DNA of 64,000 nt from JANPPS01 sp965246925 (GTDB taxonomy: Bacteria > Pseudomonadota > Alphaproteobacteria > Acetobacterales > Acetobacteraceae): the NCBI GenBank assembly GCA_965246925.1, contig OZ251994.1, positions 434,001-498,000 on the forward strand. Reading direction: 5' to 3'. Shown piece by piece: positions 1-7,924 of the stretch; position 1 is the stretch's first letter, and every line of letters begins with the position of its first letter. A program made the position numbers and the translations under genes. Under the pieces are notes generated by a model. It was not told the DNA's origin. It searched no databases and worked only from the letters and a program-made list of their open reading frames with translations.

Positions 1-820
1 AGAGCCGGTGCAGTCCGACAGGCAGGAGCAAGGCGTCGAGATGGTTGGCCGAGCCTGCGGCGATCACTGGCAGGTTGGGCAATACGGCACGGAGCGACAG
101 CATGGTCTCCAGCCCTTCGCCGACGGCGACGATCTTATTCACTTTGCCGATGCGGACGCCCTGGCCGTTGATCAGCCCCATCGACCGTCGCGGCGTCGAG
201 ACCGGCGCCTTCGTCTCGCCGGAGGGGTCGAGCCAGGTGCGATGCACGCCGGTGATGGTGCCTGTCAGGTCGGTAGCGGCGGCGATCAATGCGGGCCAGG
301 TGGCGCGGGCGGCGTCGGCCGGGTCGTCCTCGTCACCCCGGTAGTAGCAGCGCGGATGGAAACGCAGCGACGTGCAGTCCCGCAAACCCGTAATACCGCG
401 ATTGCGCAGATACGCTTCTGCGATCGTGCCACGGATCGTCTTCGACATGGCGAACAGGCGGCGAGCTGCCTCTGGTGATCCCTGCGGCGCGGGCGTGACC
501 GGTTCCCTGGATTCGGGACGAGGCAGGCTCAGGAAGCGTCGGGCTTCGTCGAGGGTCTCCGCCAGCGTCGCGCAGTTCTGCGACTGGGCGATCAGGTCGA
601 GCAGATCGCCATGCTCCCCCGTCGCCGCGTCGGTCCATTTGCCCGCCGCTCCCCGGTCGGTGCCTTTGAGCCGGACCATCGTCGATCGGCCGGGGGCGTT
701 GTGGATGTCACCCACGGTCCACCATCGCCCCTCACGCCGACCGTTGGACAAATAGTGCCGGCAGACGGCCTCTGCGTCGTCGGCGAGGCGGCGGGCCAGG
801 TCTGATGCGGTATTGGGCAT
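1..820 (-). CDS. Toprim-domain protein of a mobile island (3' end outside window)
   Basis: The frame starts at ATG 820 (MPNTASDLARRL) and runs off the left edge, so about 273 residues are visible. The N-terminal part has the conserved pattern seen in plasmid and integrative-element primase-like proteins (GRWWTVGDIHN, GAAGKWTDAATGEHGDLLDL). Near residue 232 the motif VAVGEGLETMLS looks like the first acidic strand of a Toprim fold; the later DxD lies outside the window. Such proteins are usually encoded beside ParB-like and DUF932 genes on alphaproteobacterial elements, as here. The probable role is priming or topology of element DNA, inferred from family and context. A strong terminator lies 14 nt upstream of the start, so expression is probably separated from parB. 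Confidence 0.75.
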   Translation of the reverse strand, partial: MPNTASDLARRLADDAEAVCRHYLSNGRREGRWWTVGDIHNAPGRSTMVRLKGTDRGAAGKWTDAATGEHGDLLDLIAQSQNCATLAETLDEARRFLSLPRPESREPVTPAPQGSPEAARRLFAMSKTIRGTIAEAYLRNRGITGLRDCTSLRFHPRCYYRGDEDDPADAARATWPALIAAATDLTGTITGVHRTWLDPSGETKAPVSTPRRSMGLINGQGVRIGKVNKIVAVGEGLETMLSLRAVLPNLPVIAAGSANHLDALLLPVGLHRL

Positions 821-833
821 CGTCGGCCTTTCG

Positions 834-868
834 AAAAGAAAAGGGGCCCGCCGTCGCCGGCGAGCCCC
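834..868 (-). terminator. Rho-independent terminator between parB and the toprim gene
   Basis: On the minus strand an 11-bp GC-rich stem (GGGGCTCGCCG paired with CGGCGGGCCCC, one G-T pair) closes a GCGA tetraloop and is followed at once by TTTTCTTTT. It lies just after the parB stop and only about 14 nt before the toprim ATG. It would end the parB transcript or act as an attenuator for the toprim gene. Confidence 0.8.
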
Positions 869-889
869 AGGGTGGTCACGGGTGCGATG

Positions 890-3097
890 TCACTCGGCGG
901 CGATCGCGTGGGGCTCGAACGCGACATCGGGTTCGTCGATCGCTTCGTCGTCGGCGATGGAGCTTTCGCGGGGGGCGGCGTGCTCCTCTTCACCGGTCGG
1001 TTCGGCGACGTCCTCATCGTCGGCCGGAGCGTCGTCGTCGGCCATGGCCAATTCGCCGCCATTCTCCGCCGTTTCCTCGACGACGGGCTCGACGTCGAAG
1101 GCCGGCTCAGCTTCGCAACCGTCGACCGTGGTGACGATCGCTCGACCGGGTGTGCGCAGCGGCTCGGGGAGCCAACCGGAGCCGGCGAGCAGCGTTTCCG
1201 CCTCGGTCGCCATCTCGACCTTCTTCAGATGCTCGATGCGGTCGGCCGCGCGCTGACCCCGGCCCTCGGCTACCGCCTGCAGGATGCGCGCCTTGGTGAC
1301 CCTTCCGAGGAAGTTGGACGCGGTCGGCGACCAGCTCGCGGCCATGTCGAGGTCGACCGTCCGGGCGAGCCGGTCGGCGTGCGCGAACGCCTTGGGCCGG
1401 CGGTTCCAGGCTTCGTGCACCGCGTTGACGCTGAGCGACACGCAGTGGGCGAACAGCGCGGCGCGGCTGTCGCCGTCGAACGCGTCGAGTGCGTCCCACA
1501 GATCGCCGGAGTCCTTGGGCAGGGCCGAGCGCCAGGACTGGTGCCGCTCGTCGAACGCCCGGGCGAGCGCGGTGTCGTTGAGCCCCGGCGCCTGGCTCCC
1601 GAATTGGACACTCTTCAGGTCGAGCTCCAGGCAGGTGTCCGAGCGATAGGTGTAGAACACCGCCAAGGCCAGCGCATGCAATGCGGCGAGGAAGGCGACG
1701 TCGGGCCGTTCGCCGAGCGCGTGGCGAAGCGCCAGCGTGCGGTGGGCGGTCAACTCGGTCAGCAGCTTGTCGGGGATCGGCCGCAGTCCCTCGTCCTCCT
1801 CCGGCTCGGTCGCCGGGATGGCTCCCGGGCCGTCCGGCTCGTCGCCTTCGGCGTCGGCATCGCCAATGCCCTCCGCGCCCTCGGCGTACCCATCACCCGT
1901 GAGCTCGGGCTCGACCGGCAGCTCGTCCTCGGGCCGGACATAGCCCCGCTCGATGCGCAGCGAACCGTCGGCGGCGATGCTGACGAAGGCGCCGGCGCGC
2001 ACGACCTCGTCGGCGTCGAACACGACCGGTCGGTCGTTCAGCGCCTCGATCGCGGTCTCGAGCTCGCCCATGCGCTGGTCTTGCTCGTCGTTCAGCTCCT
2101 CCGCCTCGGCGGAAGCCGTCTCGATGTCGTCGACCTCCTGCTGGAGTGCGGCGAGGGTCGCCTCTTCCTCGGGCGTGAACGGCACCGTCTCGCCGCGGAT
2201 CTGGCGCAGCCCGTAGGTGTGGCCGTAGGCGAAGTCGGGTGCGACCTCGACCCACTTCCAGCCTTCGGCGCCGATGGTGACGCTCGCCTCGTTGAGCTTT
2301 TCGGCGACCATCATGTCGATCAGGCCGACGTCCTGCAGCCAGCCGCCGTCGTCACCCTGGAACAGGTCGTTCAGGACGGTGCCGCCGGCCTCGACATAGG
2401 CATCGACGCCGATGAACTGCGCCCGCTTGTCCGATGCCCGGACCGCGCCCTCGGTCAGCATCCGCCGGATCGTGTAGGGCTGCTTGTCGTAGGACTGACA
2501 CAGGCGCTCGAAGACCTGCTCCTGGCGCTCGTGATCGCCGTTCACGGTGAACGCCATCAGCTGGTCGAGGGTTATGCCGTCCTCGGCGTAAACGTCGAGC
2601 AGCTTGGGGCTGACCGACGCGAGCCGCAGGCGCTGCTTGACCACGGCGACCGAGACGAACTGGTTCGCTGCGATCTCCTCCTCGGTCTGGCCCTTGGCGC
2701 GCAGCGCGAGGAACGCCCGGAACTGGTCGAGCGGATGTAGCGGCGCTCGCTGGATGTTCTCGGCGAGACTGTCCTCCTCGGCGAGGCCGTCGGTCCGCAC
2801 GACGCAGGGGACGGGCGCGGACTTGGCGAGACGACGCTGCTTCACCAGCAGCGCGAGCGCCCGGTAGCGGCGGCCGCCGGCCGGGATCTCGAACATGCCG
2901 GTTTCCGCGCCGGCTTCGTCGGTGACGGCCCGGACGCTCAGGCCCATGAGGAGGCCGCGTCGTGCGATGTCTTCGGCGAGTTCCTCGATCGAGATGCCCG
3001 CCTTGACGTGGCGGACATTGGACTGGCTGAGCAACAGCTTGTCGAACGGAATGTCGCGCGAGGACGACAAGGTGATCTTTTGGACTGACTTGGCCAC
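890..3097 (-). CDS. ParB/RepB/Spo0J-family protein of a mobile island, 735 aa
   Basis: This ParB-like protein has the N-terminal ParB fold: NVRHVKAGISIEELAEDI near residue 28, GGRRYRAL near 75, and SLAENIQRAPLHPLDQF near 110. A helix-turn-helix follows (EEEIAANQFVSVAVVKQRL). At 735 aa it is more than twice the length of a chromosomal ParB. The rest is a long extension ending in an Asp/Glu-rich low-complexity tail. This long form is typical of integrative elements and plasmids of alphaproteobacteria, where it sits beside DUF932 and toprim genes. The start is GTG at 3097, chosen because GGAGA lies 6-7 nt upstream. Its leader contains a 44-bp repeat also found before DUF932. The role is probably element maintenance or regulation; true partition function is unproven. 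Confidence 0.85.
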   Translation of the reverse strand: MAKSVQKITLSSSRDIPFDKLLLSQSNVRHVKAGISIEELAEDIARRGLLMGLSVRAVTDEAGAETGMFEIPAGGRRYRALALLVKQRRLAKSAPVPCVVRTDGLAEEDSLAENIQRAPLHPLDQFRAFLALRAKGQTEEEIAANQFVSVAVVKQRLRLASVSPKLLDVYAEDGITLDQLMAFTVNGDHERQEQVFERLCQSYDKQPYTIRRMLTEGAVRASDKRAQFIGVDAYVEAGGTVLNDLFQGDDGGWLQDVGLIDMMVAEKLNEASVTIGAEGWKWVEVAPDFAYGHTYGLRQIRGETVPFTPEEEATLAALQQEVDDIETASAEAEELNDEQDQRMGELETAIEALNDRPVVFDADEVVRAGAFVSIAADGSLRIERGYVRPEDELPVEPELTGDGYAEGAEGIGDADAEGDEPDGPGAIPATEPEEDEGLRPIPDKLLTELTAHRTLALRHALGERPDVAFLAALHALALAVFYTYRSDTCLELDLKSVQFGSQAPGLNDTALARAFDERHQSWRSALPKDSGDLWDALDAFDGDSRAALFAHCVSLSVNAVHEAWNRRPKAFAHADRLARTVDLDMAASWSPTASNFLGRVTKARILQAVAEGRGQRAADRIEHLKKVEMATEAETLLAGSGWLPEPLRTPGRAIVTTVDGCEAEPAFDVEPVVEETAENGGELAMADDDAPADDEDVAEPTGEEEHAAPRESSIADDEAIDEPDVAFEPHAIAAE

Positions 3098-3110
3098 GGT
3101 AGTTCTCCGT

Positions 3111-3154
3111 GACGGGCTGGCCGGGAGCCTCTCTCTCGACCCTCAACCCGTCAC
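3111..3154 (-). repeat. 44-bp leader repeat, copy 1 (before parB)
   Basis: This 44-bp sequence is identical to 4498-4541. Read on the minus strand it begins GACGGGTTG and ends CAGCCCGTC, arms that pair over 9 positions with one G-U. An internal purine tract (GAGAGAGAGG) lies in the loop. It stops 2 nt before the parB Shine-Dalgarno sequence, so the transcribed leader could fold right beside the ribosome binding site. Function is inferred from position only. Confidence 0.8.
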
Positions 3155-3270
3155 GAAACTCCGGCCCACCTCTTCCTCTAGGGAAGCGGCGAGCCGGAGA
3201 CCCGACGATGCGGAGGAGCGTAGAACCTTCGATACTGAAAGCCGCCGAAGCAGCTTTCCCGACGCGGCGG

Positions 3271-4485
3271 CTATCCGACGCTGGCCAAAAGCTTGGCGGC
3301 CTTGCCCTCCAGCTCCAGCCGCGCGTCCTGATGGGGCTTGTCGCGGGCGAGCGCGGTGATCCCCTGCACGAAGTCGAAGATCGACTCCGGCGGCCGGCCC
3401 TCCTCCTCCAGCACGGTGGCGATGATCTTCTCGGTCTCGGGACGCGAGAAGCCGCGCTTGCGCAGGAAGGTCTCGCGGTCCTCGTCCTTGCGCGCGACGA
3501 TCGCCTCGCGCGCCGCCCGGATACCGGCCATGAAGGGCGCCGGGGACGACGTGGCAAACCGCTCCAGCGCCGGAGCCGCCTGATGCGCGAAGCGATGTCC
3601 GGCGAACTTGCTGTGCCGGATGCTGATCTCTTCGAAGCCCTCGGCGCCCCAGATATTGCGGTTCATGCAGACGGCGCGAAGATAAAAGCTCGCCATGCCT
3701 AGCGTCTTCGAGCCGACCTCGGAGTTCCAGCAGTAGAAGCCGCGAAAGTAGAGGTCGGGATCGCCATTCGGCAGACGGCCGGCCTCGATCGGGTGGGCGT
3801 CATCGACCAGAAACAGGAAAACGTCGCGATCCGATGCGTAGAGGGTGGTGGTGTGCTTGGTCACCTCGACGAACGGGTTGTGCGTCATGGTCGACCAGTC
3901 GAGCAGGCCCGGCACCTTCCACCGTGTGTCGCCGGTGCCGTCGCCGGCGATGCGCATCACCGCCTCGACCAGCTCGTGATCCCAGATCCGGCCGTAGTCA
4001 GGGCCGGTGACCGCTCGCAGTTCGATACGCCCATCGTCGGCTTCCAAGGTCTTCACCAGCTCGGCGCGGTGCGAGAGCAGGCCGTGCTGGAGGTTGATGC
4101 CGGCGAGCGGTGCCGGCAGCTGGCGCATGTAGCTGGCGGGGGCACCGACCAGGCTGCAGAGCTGGCCGTAGGACCAGTGGGTCGGCGCGACCGGTGCGTC
4201 CTGCCCCGGCACGATCAGCGCCAGGCGCTCGGCGTCGTCGCGGCTGGCCTCGACACGTAGCGCCTTGGTTTCGACGGTGCGGGCGGTGGCGCGCTCGGCG
4301 CGGCCGCGGACCGCTGCATGAAGCGCTCCCAGCGAGAGGTATCGTTCATCGTCAGGGCGCGAGAACCATTCGGACGAGACGCGGCCGATCCGCTCGCCGC
4401 GGCTAATGTCGACCTTGTACGCGCCGGTGACTTGCGAGGCGGCGCCGGCAGGCGGGGCAAGGCGGGAAGGAAGGGTCTGAAGCAT
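3271..4485 (-). CDS. DUF932 domain protein, 404 aa
   Basis: This is a DUF932 family protein of the kind carried by plasmids, phages and integrative elements. Recognisable segments are GPDYGRIWDHELVEAVMRI, the middle DRDVFLFLVDD, and FYLRAVCMNRNIWGAEGFEE followed by IRHSKFAGHRF. The biochemical role of the family is unsettled; some members are called phage or plasmid-related proteins. A frame opening exists up to 4533, but ATG 4485 (MLQTLPSRLAPP) is preferred because GGAGA lies 6 nt before it and the upstream part is the leader repeat. parB follows it on the same strand after 173 nt, with its own copy of the leader repeat, which suggests separate but matched control. Confidence 0.85.
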   Translation of the reverse strand: MLQTLPSRLAPPAGAASQVTGAYKVDISRGERIGRVSSEWFSRPDDERYLSLGALHAAVRGRAERATARTVETKALRVEASRDDAERLALIVPGQDAPVAPTHWSYGQLCSLVGAPASYMRQLPAPLAGINLQHGLLSHRAELVKTLEADDGRIELRAVTGPDYGRIWDHELVEAVMRIAGDGTGDTRWKVPGLLDWSTMTHNPFVEVTKHTTTLYASDRDVFLFLVDDAHPIEAGRLPNGDPDLYFRGFYCWNSEVGSKTLGMASFYLRAVCMNRNIWGAEGFEEISIRHSKFAGHRFAHQAAPALERFATSSPAPFMAGIRAAREAIVARKDEDRETFLRKRGFSRPETEKIIATVLEEEGRPPESIFDFVQGITALARDKPHQDARLELEGKAAKLLASVG

Positions 4486-4497
4486 GGCAGGTCTCCG

Positions 4498-4541
4498 GAC
4501 GGGCTGGCCGGGAGCCTCTCTCTCGACCCTCAACCCGTCAC
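4498..4541 (-). repeat. 44-bp leader repeat, copy 2 (before DUF932)
   Basis: This is the second identical copy of the repeat at 3111-3154, in the same orientation. It ends 1 nt before the GGAGA ribosome binding site of the DUF932 gene. Perfect identity 1.4 kb apart, with the same distance to the start codon, points to a selected control element rather than chance. Confidence 0.8.
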
Positions 4542-4624
4542 GGCGACAGCCGCGGCCCTCTCCCTCTCATGGCCTCCTTGGGCCGGCCGGTGATCCGGAT
4601 TAGGTTTCCTGATGGTAGGGGCGT

Positions 4625-4689
4625 TGCGGGAACTCCCGCAGAAGGGGTCGGCCGAGACGGATGGCTCGGCCGAGGGGAAGGCTTTCCCC
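4625..4689. other. Three consecutive short hairpins upstream of the SRAP gene
   Basis: Three inverted repeats lie almost end to end: TGCGGG-AACT-CCCGCA (4625-4640), TCGGCCGA with a 10-nt loop and a second TCGGCCGA (4648-4673), and GGGGAA-GGCT-TTCCCC (4674-4689). They sit in the 224-bp gap between the divergent DUF932 and SRAP genes. No T-tract follows, so they are not ordinary terminators. They could be a structured leader or protein-binding sites; nothing in the sequence decides this. Confidence 0.5.
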
Positions 4690-4757
4690 TCCACGTTCCG
4701 GCTTGCCTGAACTACGCTGTCCCGCAAAAGCGGACCTCAGGCTCGGCGGATCGGCGG

Positions 4758-5332
4758 ATGTGCAACGACTACGAACAGCATGTGAAATGGCGAGAATATT
4801 GCGAGATGATGCAGGCGCTCGCCTTGGGTACACCGACGAACCAGACCGAACGCGACCTCCCGCAAGCCGACGACATCAGGATCAACGACCTCGGGCCGGT
4901 CATGCGCGCGGCCGGGAACGGGATCGAGCTGGCGACGATGCAGTTCGGCTTCCCGCCATCGAGTCCGAAGGGTGGCCCGGTCTTCAATTTCCGCTCAGAG
5001 GGTCGGCGGTTCGACAAGAGTCATCGCTGCCTTGTTCCGGCGTCGGCCTTCTTCGAGTTCACCGGCGCCAAATACCCGAAGGCGAAGCATAGGTTCACAC
5101 TCGATGGTGCGCCGTGTGGCGCGAGGGCGCGGGAAACCAGCCTGCCGCGTTCACGATGCTGACGACGGAGCCCGGACCGGACGTTGCGCCGTACCATAAC
5201 CGTCAGATAGTCGTCCTTCGCCCCGAGGATTGGAGCGCCTGGATCGATCTCAGCCGGCCGGAGTCGGAATTGCTGCGACCGTTGCCGGCCGGCTCGTTCC
5301 GCGTCGAGACGGTACGAGCAGGGAAGACGTGA
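4758..5332 (+). pseudogene. SRAP (SOS response-associated peptidase) gene, copy 1, broken by a 19-nt deletion
   Basis: The start MCNDYEQHV and the body (NDLGPVMRAAGNGIEL, GGPVFNFRSEGRRF, CLVPASAFFEFTG) match the intact paralogue at 14,966-15,565. Family proteins act on DNA abasic sites through Cys2, exposed after Met removal; Cys2 is present. At about 5115 the 19 nt encoding the MAIAGLW strand are missing compared with the paralogue. The frame shifts there and stops after RARETSLPRSRC at 5162. The original C-terminal frame (FTMLTTEPGPDVAPYH to the end) continues in the next frame up to TGA 5332. The product is therefore truncated and probably inactive. Its stop overlaps the next gene as GTGA. 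Confidence 0.85.
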
Positions 5333-5667
5333 AGGAGTATCCGCGCACGCCCGACGGTCGCTACTTCGTCGTCCGCGGCCGCCTTTGGCGGACCAGCAAC
5401 CCTAACCTCGGCAAAGACGAGCGGGAGCGTGTTGTCCGCGAACTGATGTCGGCCCGGAGATTCGTGCTGCATGCCGCCGGGGATCCGGTTGAGACCGCTG
5501 CAGCGCGGGCGGCGGTGGAGGCCGCCAAGGTGGCGCTCGGCGAGCGGGGACCCGTCTGGTGGGACGACGGCGCGCCCGACGAGAACCGTCGGATGGCAAG
5601 GACCACTTCTTATGCGGCGTGGTTCGGGTCACTGGAGCGAACCGGGTCGCCGAAAGACTCTCATTGA
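5329..5667 (+). CDS. Small conserved protein of unknown function, 112 aa
   Basis: The GTG start overlaps the TGA of the SRAP reading frame (GTGA), which indicates translational coupling. The N-terminal block YPRTPDGRYFVVRGRLWR, then LGKDERERVVRELMSARR and GERGPVWWDDGAPDENRR, is a pattern I recognise from many short hypothetical proteins in alphaproteobacteria, often near DNA-repair genes. There is no signal peptide or membrane segment. A longer opening exists upstream (from 5230), but it lies inside the SRAP tail and lacks this conservation. No function can be assigned. Confidence 0.7.
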   Translation: MKEYPRTPDGRYFVVRGRLWRTSNPNLGKDERERVVRELMSARRFVLHAAGDPVETAAARAAVEAAKVALGERGPVWWDDGAPDENRRMARTTSYAAWFGSLERTGSPKDSH

Positions 5668-5725
5668 CTCGCGCCCGACTTCCGAAGAACAAATAGCGAA
5701 CGGTCATTGACGAGGAGGAGGCCTC

Positions 5726-6487
5726 ATGACGGAGGCTCGGCCTCATCTCGCTGTCGCGGACCTACGTGCCAGGATCGCGCGGATCGAATCGGCCGGACGC
5801 GTGGCGCATGCCGTCTTGCCGTTCGGCGAGGCTGTCATTGATGCGGCGCTACCTGGTGGCGGCCTCGCGCTTGGCGCCTTGCACGAAGTCGCTGGGGGCG
5901 GCACCGGCGCGGTAGACGGCGCGGCGGCGGCGATATTCGCGGCTGGGATCGTCGCTCGGCTGCCAGGCCGCGTCCTTTGGTGCGTAACCCGCCCCGACCT
6001 GTTCGCGCCTGCGGTCGACCAGGCAGGCCTTCACCCGGATCGGGTCATCTACGTCGAAGCGGGCGACGAAAAGACGCTGCTCGCCTGCTTCGAGGAAGGC
6101 CTCCGCCACGGCGGCCTCGCCGGCGTGGTCGCCGAACTCGCGCGCTTGTCGATGACCGCCTCGCGCCGCCTGCAGCTCGCCGCCGAGGCCTCGGGCACGA
6201 TCGGCATCGCGGTGCGCCGCTGGCGGCGCGCGACCGAGGCCGCTGATTTCGGTCAGCCGACGGCGGCTACCACGCGCTGGCGTGTCACGGCACTGCCCTC
6301 GACGCCGCTGCCGGTCCCTGGCGTCGGCCGAGCCCGCTGGTTCGTCGAGCTGATCCGCTGCCGGGCCGGCGAGTGCGCGGAGTTCGAATTGGAGGCATGC
6401 GATGAGACGGGTCGTCTCGCTCTGCCTGCCGACTTGGCCGACCGATCGGCTGCGTCGCAGGCTGGGCTCCGCCGCGCCTCCGCCTGA
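5726..6487 (+). CDS. imuA: ImuA-like protein of the translesion mutasome, 253 aa
   Basis: ImuA is a RecA-like accessory protein that works with ImuB and DnaE2 in damage-induced mutagenesis. Visible features are LPGGGLALGALHEVAGGG, corresponding to the start of the ATPase-like core near residue 43, and RVLWCVTRPDLFAPAV near residue 84. As usual in ImuA, a classical Walker A lysine is not obvious. GAGGAGGAGG lies just before ATG 5726. The 3' end overlaps imuB by 86 nt, so the two are translated together. Gene order imuA-imuB-dnaE2 is the standard SOS-controlled cassette; no clear LexA box was found upstream. Confidence 0.85.
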   Translation: MTEARPHLAVADLRARIARIESAGRVAHAVLPFGEAVIDAALPGGGLALGALHEVAGGGTGAVDGAAAAIFAAGIVARLPGRVLWCVTRPDLFAPAVDQAGLHPDRVIYVEAGDEKTLLACFEEGLRHGGLAGVVAELARLSMTASRRLQLAAEASGTIGIAVRRWRRATEAADFGQPTAATTRWRVTALPSTPLPVPGVGRARWFVELIRCRAGECAEFELEACDETGRLALPADLADRSAASQAGLRRASA

Positions 6488-7924
6488 CGCGCCGCTGGTG
6501 ATCGTCGGACGGGAGGGACGCAAGCGCATCGTCACGGCGGCCGATCCGGCGGCGCAGGCGCTCGGCCTCCGCCCAGGGCTGGCCGCGACCCAGGCCCATG
6601 CCCTCGTTCCGGGCCTGATCGTCCACGACGCTGCGCCGGCGGCGGACGCCGCCGCGCTGGATGATCTCGGCCTATGGGCGCTCAAGCGCTACGCGCCCAT
6701 CGTTATGGCCGATCCGCCAGACGGCCTGCTGATCGACGCCAGCGGCTCGGCGCACCTGTTCGGCGGCGAAGAGGCGCTGCTCGCCGACCTCATCGAGCGC
6801 CTCGCCGTAGCCGGCGTTCGCGGCCGCGCCGTGATCGGGCCAACTTACGGCGCCGCGCACGCGCTGGCGCGCTACAGCAGCCGGACCACGCTCGTCATCG
6901 CCGAGGGTGATGTCGGACGGGCGATCGCCGGTCTTCCGCTCGCAGCCCTCCGCCTTTCGGGCGAGCTTGTCGCGGGCTTGAAGCAGATGGGGTTAGACCG
7001 GATCGGCGAGGTCGAGGCGCAGCCGCGCGCGCCGCTGGCGCTACGGTTCGGGCCGGAGCTAGGCCGGAGGCTCGACCAGGCCCACGGCCGCGTGTCGGAG
7101 CCCGTGATCTCCATCGAGCCACCGGAGCTGATCCGTGTCGAGCGGCGCTTCGCCGACCCGATCGGCGCAGCCGAGACCATCGCCCGTTATGTCGAGAAGC
7201 TGACGGTGGCGCTCTGCATGGTGCTGGAGAGCCGCGGCCTCGGGGCGCGTCGGCTCGATCTTCTCTGCCACCGCGTCGACAATCGCATCGAAGCGGTGCG
7301 GGTCGGCACTGCGAAGCCGGTGCGCGACATCAAGCGGCTGACCCGCCTGCTGACCGACAAGATCGAGACGATCGCGCCGGGGTTCGGGATCGAGCTGATG
7401 GCGCTGTCGGCGCCGGTCGCAGAGCCACTGGCCTACCGCGCCGTGCCGAGCAGTCTCACCGAGGGCGCCGAGCCGGACGTTCGGGACTCATCGACACGCT
7501 GGCTAACCGGGTAGGCGCCCATCGGCTCTATCGGCTGGCGGCGGTCGAGAGCGACGTGCCCGAGCGGTCGGTGCGCAAAGTCGCCCCGCTGGCGGCGGCG
7601 ACCGAGACGCGCTGGCCGCCGGATTGGCCTCGGCCGACCCGGCTGCTCAAGCCGCCAGAGCCGATCGACACGATCGCGCTCCTGCCAGACCACCCGCCGA
7701 GCCACTTCACCTGGCGGGGCGTGCGCCGGCGCATCAAATGCGCTGACGGTCCGGAGCGAATCTATGGCGAATGGGGACGACGCGACGCCGAGATGGCGGC
7801 GGTCCGCGACTACTTTCAGGCCGAGTGCGACGACGGCGAGCGCTTTTGGCTGTTCCGCGCCGGCGACGGTCTCGACCTCGGGACAGGCTCGCAGCGCTGG
7901 TTCCTGCACGGTCTGTTCGCGTGA
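6402..7924 (+). pseudogene. imuB: ImuB (inactive Y-family polymerase-like protein), frameshifted near 7480
   Basis: The ATG at 6402 has GGAGG 6 nt upstream. The N-terminal frame (MRRVVSLCLPTWPTDRL, a Y-family palm and fingers, VERRFADPIGAAETIARYVEKL) is normal for ImuB up to GAEPDV. There the frame needs one more base to read GLIDTLANRVGAHRLYRLAAVE; instead it stops at 7514. The remaining C-terminal region continues in the next frame to TGA 7924 (SHFTWRGVRRRI, WFLHGLFA). Restored length would be about 507 aa, usual for the family. The lost part is the C-terminal region that contacts partners and the clamp, so the mutasome is probably impaired unless this is a sequencing error. The distal stop overlaps dnaE2 as GTGA. 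Confidence 0.85.

Noticed and set aside
872..2740. 622-codon open frame on the plus strand
   Set aside because: It is antisense to parB, Arg/Gly-rich and without domains; high GC keeps the opposite frame open.
7476..7486. Programmed frameshift in imuB
   Set aside because: No slippery heptamer or downstream structure is visible; ImuB families read straight through here.
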